Shown here piece by piece: positions 5,745 through 8,195 of a stretch of DNA of 8,195 nucleotides. The translations under genes and the position numbers were made by a program. The stretch covers positions 1,223 through 9,417 of the forward strand of contig ML214199.1 of the NCBI GenBank assembly GCA_004366195.1, written 5' to 3'. This DNA comes from Actinomycetota bacterium (lineage in GTDB: Bacteria > Actinomycetota > UBA4738 > HRBIN12). A model generated the notes under the pieces. The model saw only the letters and a list, made by a program, of their open reading frames with translations, did not search any database and had not been told where the DNA came from. Position 1 is the first letter of the stretch. Each line of letters opens with the position of its first letter.

Positions 5745-6713
5745 GTGATCAGGTACATCGTCCGGCGGCTGCTCTGGGTCCTCGTGACCCTCCTGCTGAT
5801 CACGTTCCTCACGTACCTCATCTTCTTCGTCATGCCCCCCGTCCATCCCGAGGTGATCTTCGCCGGGAAGCAGCCGACGCCGGAGCTCGTCGCCGAGGTC
5901 CGCCGCCAGTTCGGGCTCGACAAGCCGGTGGTCATCCAGTACGCGCTGTTCGTGAAGCGGATCTTCCTCGGCGACGAGTACGGGTGGCCCGGGCTGGGGT
6001 TCTCCTTCAACACCCGCTCGGCGCTGAAGCCGATCATCTACGAGCGGTTCCTCATCACGCTCCAGCTCGCGCTGGGAGCGGCGGTGCTCTGGCTCGTGGT
6101 CGGGGTGCCGATCGGGATCCTCTCGGCGCTCCGGCCGCGCTCGATCCTGGACCGCCTGGCCATGGGGTTCGCGCTCTTCGGCGTCTCCACCCCGGTGTTC
6201 TTCCTGGGGCCGGTGATGCTGTACGTCTTCTGGTTCAAGCTCGGGTGGCTCCCGGGGAGCGGGTTCTACTCGATCGCGAAGTACGGCGTCGGCACCTGGT
6301 TCGTGCACATGATCATGCCGTGGAGCGTGCTGGCGTTGGCCTTCGCGGCCTTCTACGCCCGGATGACCCGGGGGAACCTGATCGAGGTGATGGGGGAGGA
6401 CTACATCAGGACGGCGCGGGCCAAGGGCCTCCCCGAGCGGACGGTGGTCGCGAAGCACGGTCTCCGGGCGAGCCTCACCCCGGTCGTGACGATGCTGGGG
6501 CTCGACCTGGGCGGGCTCCTCGGCGGGGCCCTGATCACGGAAACGGTGTTCAACCTCCAGGGCCTCGGGAACTACGCCGTGCAGAGCGTCTTCTCCGGCG
6601 ATCTCTACGCTATCTTGGACGTCACGATCATCGCCGCGTTCGCCGTGACCCTGGCGAACCTGATCGTGGACATCGTGTACGCGTTCCTCGACCCGCGGGT
6701 CCGGTACACGTGA
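5745..6713 (+). CDS. ABC transporter permease, DppB/OppB type (B2)
   Basis: Second B-type channel subunit, 322 residues. The frame is open far upstream into A2. GTG at 5745 is chosen because MIRYIVRR matches the N-terminus of the other B permease and leads straight into the first membrane segment (about residues 9-30). Its upstream ribosome site is weak (GGGG at 5736-5739). Family marks are QPTPELVAEVRRQFGLDKP, LGWLPGSGF, FYARMTRGNLIEVMG, the EAA loop EDYIRTARAKG at 218-228, KHGLRASLTPVVTMLG, and the end AFLDPRVRYT. The last 45 nt through the stop codon match the end of the other B gene at 41 positions (2531-2575 against 6671-6715). It is followed directly by ATPase genes rather than by a C-type permease, so its partner is unclear. 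Confidence 0.95.
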   Translation: MIRYIVRRLLWVLVTLLLITFLTYLIFFVMPPVHPEVIFAGKQPTPELVAEVRRQFGLDKPVVIQYALFVKRIFLGDEYGWPGLGFSFNTRSALKPIIYERFLITLQLALGAAVLWLVVGVPIGILSALRPRSILDRLAMGFALFGVSTPVFFLGPVMLYVFWFKLGWLPGSGFYSIAKYGVGTWFVHMIMPWSVLALAFAAFYARMTRGNLIEVMGEDYIRTARAKGLPERTVVAKHGLRASLTPVVTMLGLDLGGLLGGALITETVFNLQGLGNYAVQSVFSGDLYAILDVTIIAAFAVTLANLIVDIVYAFLDPRVRYT

Positions 6714-6731
6714 GGTCGGGGCGCGCGCGTG

Positions 6732-6736
6732 GGAGG
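6732..6736 (+). promoter_or_regulatory. ribosome binding site deciding the start of ATPase D
   Basis: GGAGG lies 7 nt before GTG at 6744. An in-frame GTG at 6729 would place this site inside the coding region and add only GGGT-type residues, so 6744 is preferred. Confidence 0.65.
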
Positions 6737-6743
6737 CGGAACC

Positions 6744-7757
6744 GTGGCTGAGCCACTGCTCGAGGTCCGGAACCTGAAGGTCCACTTCCCGACGGACGAC
6801 GGGCTCGTGAAGGCGGTGGACGGGATCTCGTTCCAGATCATGCCGGGGGAGACCCTGGGGGTGGTCGGGGAGTCGGGATCCGGCAAGTCGGTCTCCTTCC
6901 TCACCGTCATGGGCCTCATCACCCGGCGCGAGGCCGTCATCGAGGGCGAGGTCCTGTTCCAGGGACAGGACCTGCTGAAGCTCCCGCCGGAGGAGATGCG
7001 GCACATCCGGGGCGCGCGGATCTCCATGATCTTCCAGGACCCCATGACCTCGCTGCACCCCTTCTACAAGGTGGGCGACCAGATCGCAGAGGCCATCCGG
7101 GCCCACCGGAAGGTCTCCAAGAAGGAGGCCTTCGAGCAGGCCGTGGAGATGCTGCGGCGGGTGGGGATCCCGCGCCCCGAGGAGCGGGCTCGCCAGTACC
7201 CGCACGAGTTCTCGGGGGGCATGCGTCAGCGGGCGATGATCGCCATGGCGCTGGCCCTCAACCCGGACCTGCTGATCGCCGACGAGCCGACCACGGCGCT
7301 CGACGTGACCGTGCAGGCCCAGATCCTCGACCTCATCGACCGTCTGCGCGAGGAGTTCAACGCGGCCGTCGTCATCATCACCCACGACCTCGGCGTCGTG
7401 GCCGAGCACTGCGACCACATCCAGGTGATGTACGCGGGCAAGATCGTGGAGTACGGGACGGCCGAGGACATCTACTACGCGCCGCACCACCCGTACACGT
7501 GGGGCCTCCTCGGCTCGATCACGCGGCTCGACGAGGAGAGCAAGGGGCGACTCCGACCGATCAAGGGGCTGCCTCCCTCGCTCATCTTCGTGCCGCCGGG
7601 GTGCACGTTCCACCCCCGCTGCCCGTACGCCTTCGACCGGTGCCGGACCGAGGTGCCGGAGCTCCTGCCGGTCGACGGCCACCATGCCGCCGCCTGTCAT
7701 CTGCCCCTGGAGGACAAGCGGCGGATCTTCGCCGAGGAGGTGGCGACCCGCTCATGA
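6744..7757 (+). CDS. ABC transporter ATP-binding protein, DppD/OppD type (D)
   Basis: Cytoplasmic ATPase that powers import, acting as a heterodimer with the DppF-type protein that follows. From GTG at 6744 it has 337 residues, normal for DppD. Visible motifs are: Walker A GESGSGKS at 42-49; Q-loop Q98 in MIFQDPMTSL; signature FSGGMRQR at 156-163; Walker B LLIAD at 176-180 with catalytic E181; D-loop through D187; and switch H214 in THDLGVVAE. The oligopeptide-transporter C-terminal domain follows, with HPYTWGLL and cysteines C287, C293, C300 and C318. This four-Cys set is reported in DppD relatives to hold an iron-sulfur cluster. The Q-loop neighbourhood reads SLHP where SLNP is usual. The gene starts 30 nt after B2, and its stop overlaps the next start (ATGA), indicating translational coupling. 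Confidence 0.96.
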   Translation: MAEPLLEVRNLKVHFPTDDGLVKAVDGISFQIMPGETLGVVGESGSGKSVSFLTVMGLITRREAVIEGEVLFQGQDLLKLPPEEMRHIRGARISMIFQDPMTSLHPFYKVGDQIAEAIRAHRKVSKKEAFEQAVEMLRRVGIPRPEERARQYPHEFSGGMRQRAMIAMALALNPDLLIADEPTTALDVTVQAQILDLIDRLREEFNAAVVIITHDLGVVAEHCDHIQVMYAGKIVEYGTAEDIYYAPHHPYTWGLLGSITRLDEESKGRLRPIKGLPPSLIFVPPGCTFHPRCPYAFDRCRTEVPELLPVDGHHAAACHLPLEDKRRIFAEEVATRS

Positions 7758-8195
7758 GCGTGCAGGTCAGCGAGGGCGCGACGCCCGGGACGGAGGAGGC
7801 CAGGACGCCCCTCGTCCGGCTGCGTGGGGTGAAGAAGTACTTCCCCATCACCCGAGGGATCATCTTCCAGCGGCGGATCGGCAACGTCCACGCGGTGGAC
7901 GGCGTGGACCTCGACATCTACCCCGGTGAGACGGTGGGCCTGGTCGGCGAGACGGGGTGCGGCAAGTCCACGCTGGCCCGCGTGATCATGCGCCTCTACG
8001 ACCCCACCGAGGGCACCATCGAGTTCGAGGGCCGGGACATCACGAAGCTGAAGGGCCGGGAACTCCGCGAGCTCCGCCGGCACATGCAGATGATCTTCCA
8101 GGACCCGTTCGCGTCGCTGAACCCCCGTCGCACGGTCGGCTCGATCATCTCCGAGCCCTTCCGCCTCCACAAGACCGTGCCGAAGGACCGGATCA
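7754..8195 (+). CDS. ABC transporter ATP-binding protein, DppF/OppF type (F), 3'-truncated
   Basis: Partner ATPase of the DppD-type protein. ATG at 7754 overlaps the previous stop in an ATGA junction, and the upstream GAGGAGGTGG (7734-7743) can serve as ribosome site. 147 codons are visible before the window ends, roughly the first 45 percent of a normal DppF. After a ~19-residue variable head come LVRLRGVKKYFPITRG and VHAVDGVDLDIYPGE, Walker A GETGCGKS at 65-72, and the Q-loop MIFQDPFASLNPRRTVG with Q116. The insertion between KKYFP and the VHAVDGV strand is typical of the F subunit and separates it from D. The signature motif, Walker B and switch histidine would lie beyond the window. Confidence 0.94.
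   Translation, partial: MSVQVSEGATPGTEEARTPLVRLRGVKKYFPITRGIIFQRRIGNVHAVDGVDLDIYPGETVGLVGETGCGKSTLARVIMRLYDPTEGTIEFEGRDITKLKGRELRELRRHMQMIFQDPFASLNPRRTVGSIISEPFRLHKTVPKDRI

Noticed and set aside
6721..6731. GCGCGCGCGTG alternating purine-pyrimidine run (Z-DNA or CG repeat)
   Set aside because: Only 11 bases in GC-rich DNA; too short to claim function.
6729..6743. Earlier in-frame GTG start for ATPase D at 6729
   Set aside because: The GGAGG site (6732-6736) would lie inside the coding region; GTG 6744 has that site at ideal spacing and gives the usual DppD N-terminus.
5622..7700. Very long open frame on the - strand (about 690 codons) antisense to B2 and D
   Set aside because: It spans two clear + strand genes. 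Its product is a low-complexity Arg/Asp/Glu/His/Pro mix with no recognisable domain, the expected by-product of G/C-biased third positions.

Overview
The window is a GC-rich stretch, almost entirely coding on the + strand. It comes from a high-GC bacterium, most plausibly an actinomycete-like lineage (Actinomycetota). The grounds are the strong G/C bias at third codon positions, frequent GTG/TTG starts behind GGAGG-type ribosome sites, and a Gly-rich lipoprotein linker after the lipid cysteine. Genus cannot be fixed from the sequence, and another high-GC phylum such as Chloroflexota is not excluded.

Layout, left to right: the C-terminal ~511 residues of a family-5 (Dpp/Opp) solute-binding protein, A1 (2-1537); a DppB-type permease, B1 (1602-2573); a 129-bp spacer; a DppC-type permease with a TTG start, C1 (2703-3701); a second, complete solute-binding lipoprotein, A2 (3772-5679); a second DppB-type permease, B2 (5745-6713); a DppD-type ATPase, D (6744-7757); and the first 147 codons of a DppF-type ATPase, F (7754 to the window end), which overlaps D by ATGA. 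All genes point the same way with short gaps, so the block reads as one transporter locus or operon that continues on both sides.

Together the genes encode an ABC importer of the dipeptide/oligopeptide/nickel class. Lipid-anchored binding proteins capture substrate outside the membrane. Permease B and permease C form the channel, and the D/F ATPase pair powers it. The order A1-B1-C1-A2-B2-D-F is not the usual A-B-C-D-F. Binding protein and B-type permease are each present twice, but only one C-type permease is visible, so C1 may pair with both B proteins. The substrate cannot be read from the sequence.

The most interesting secondary features are: strong GC hairpins just after both binding-protein genes; a conserved EF-hand-like loop holding a Cys pair in both binding proteins, within a pattern of cysteine pairs that appear or vanish as pairs; a possible 16-codon upstream ORF overlapping the start of A2; and an unusually long, structured B1-C1 spacer. 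No undescribed defence, mobile or RNA-guided system is seen. No tRNA, rRNA, CRISPR array, insertion sequence or factor-independent terminator with a T-tract was found.
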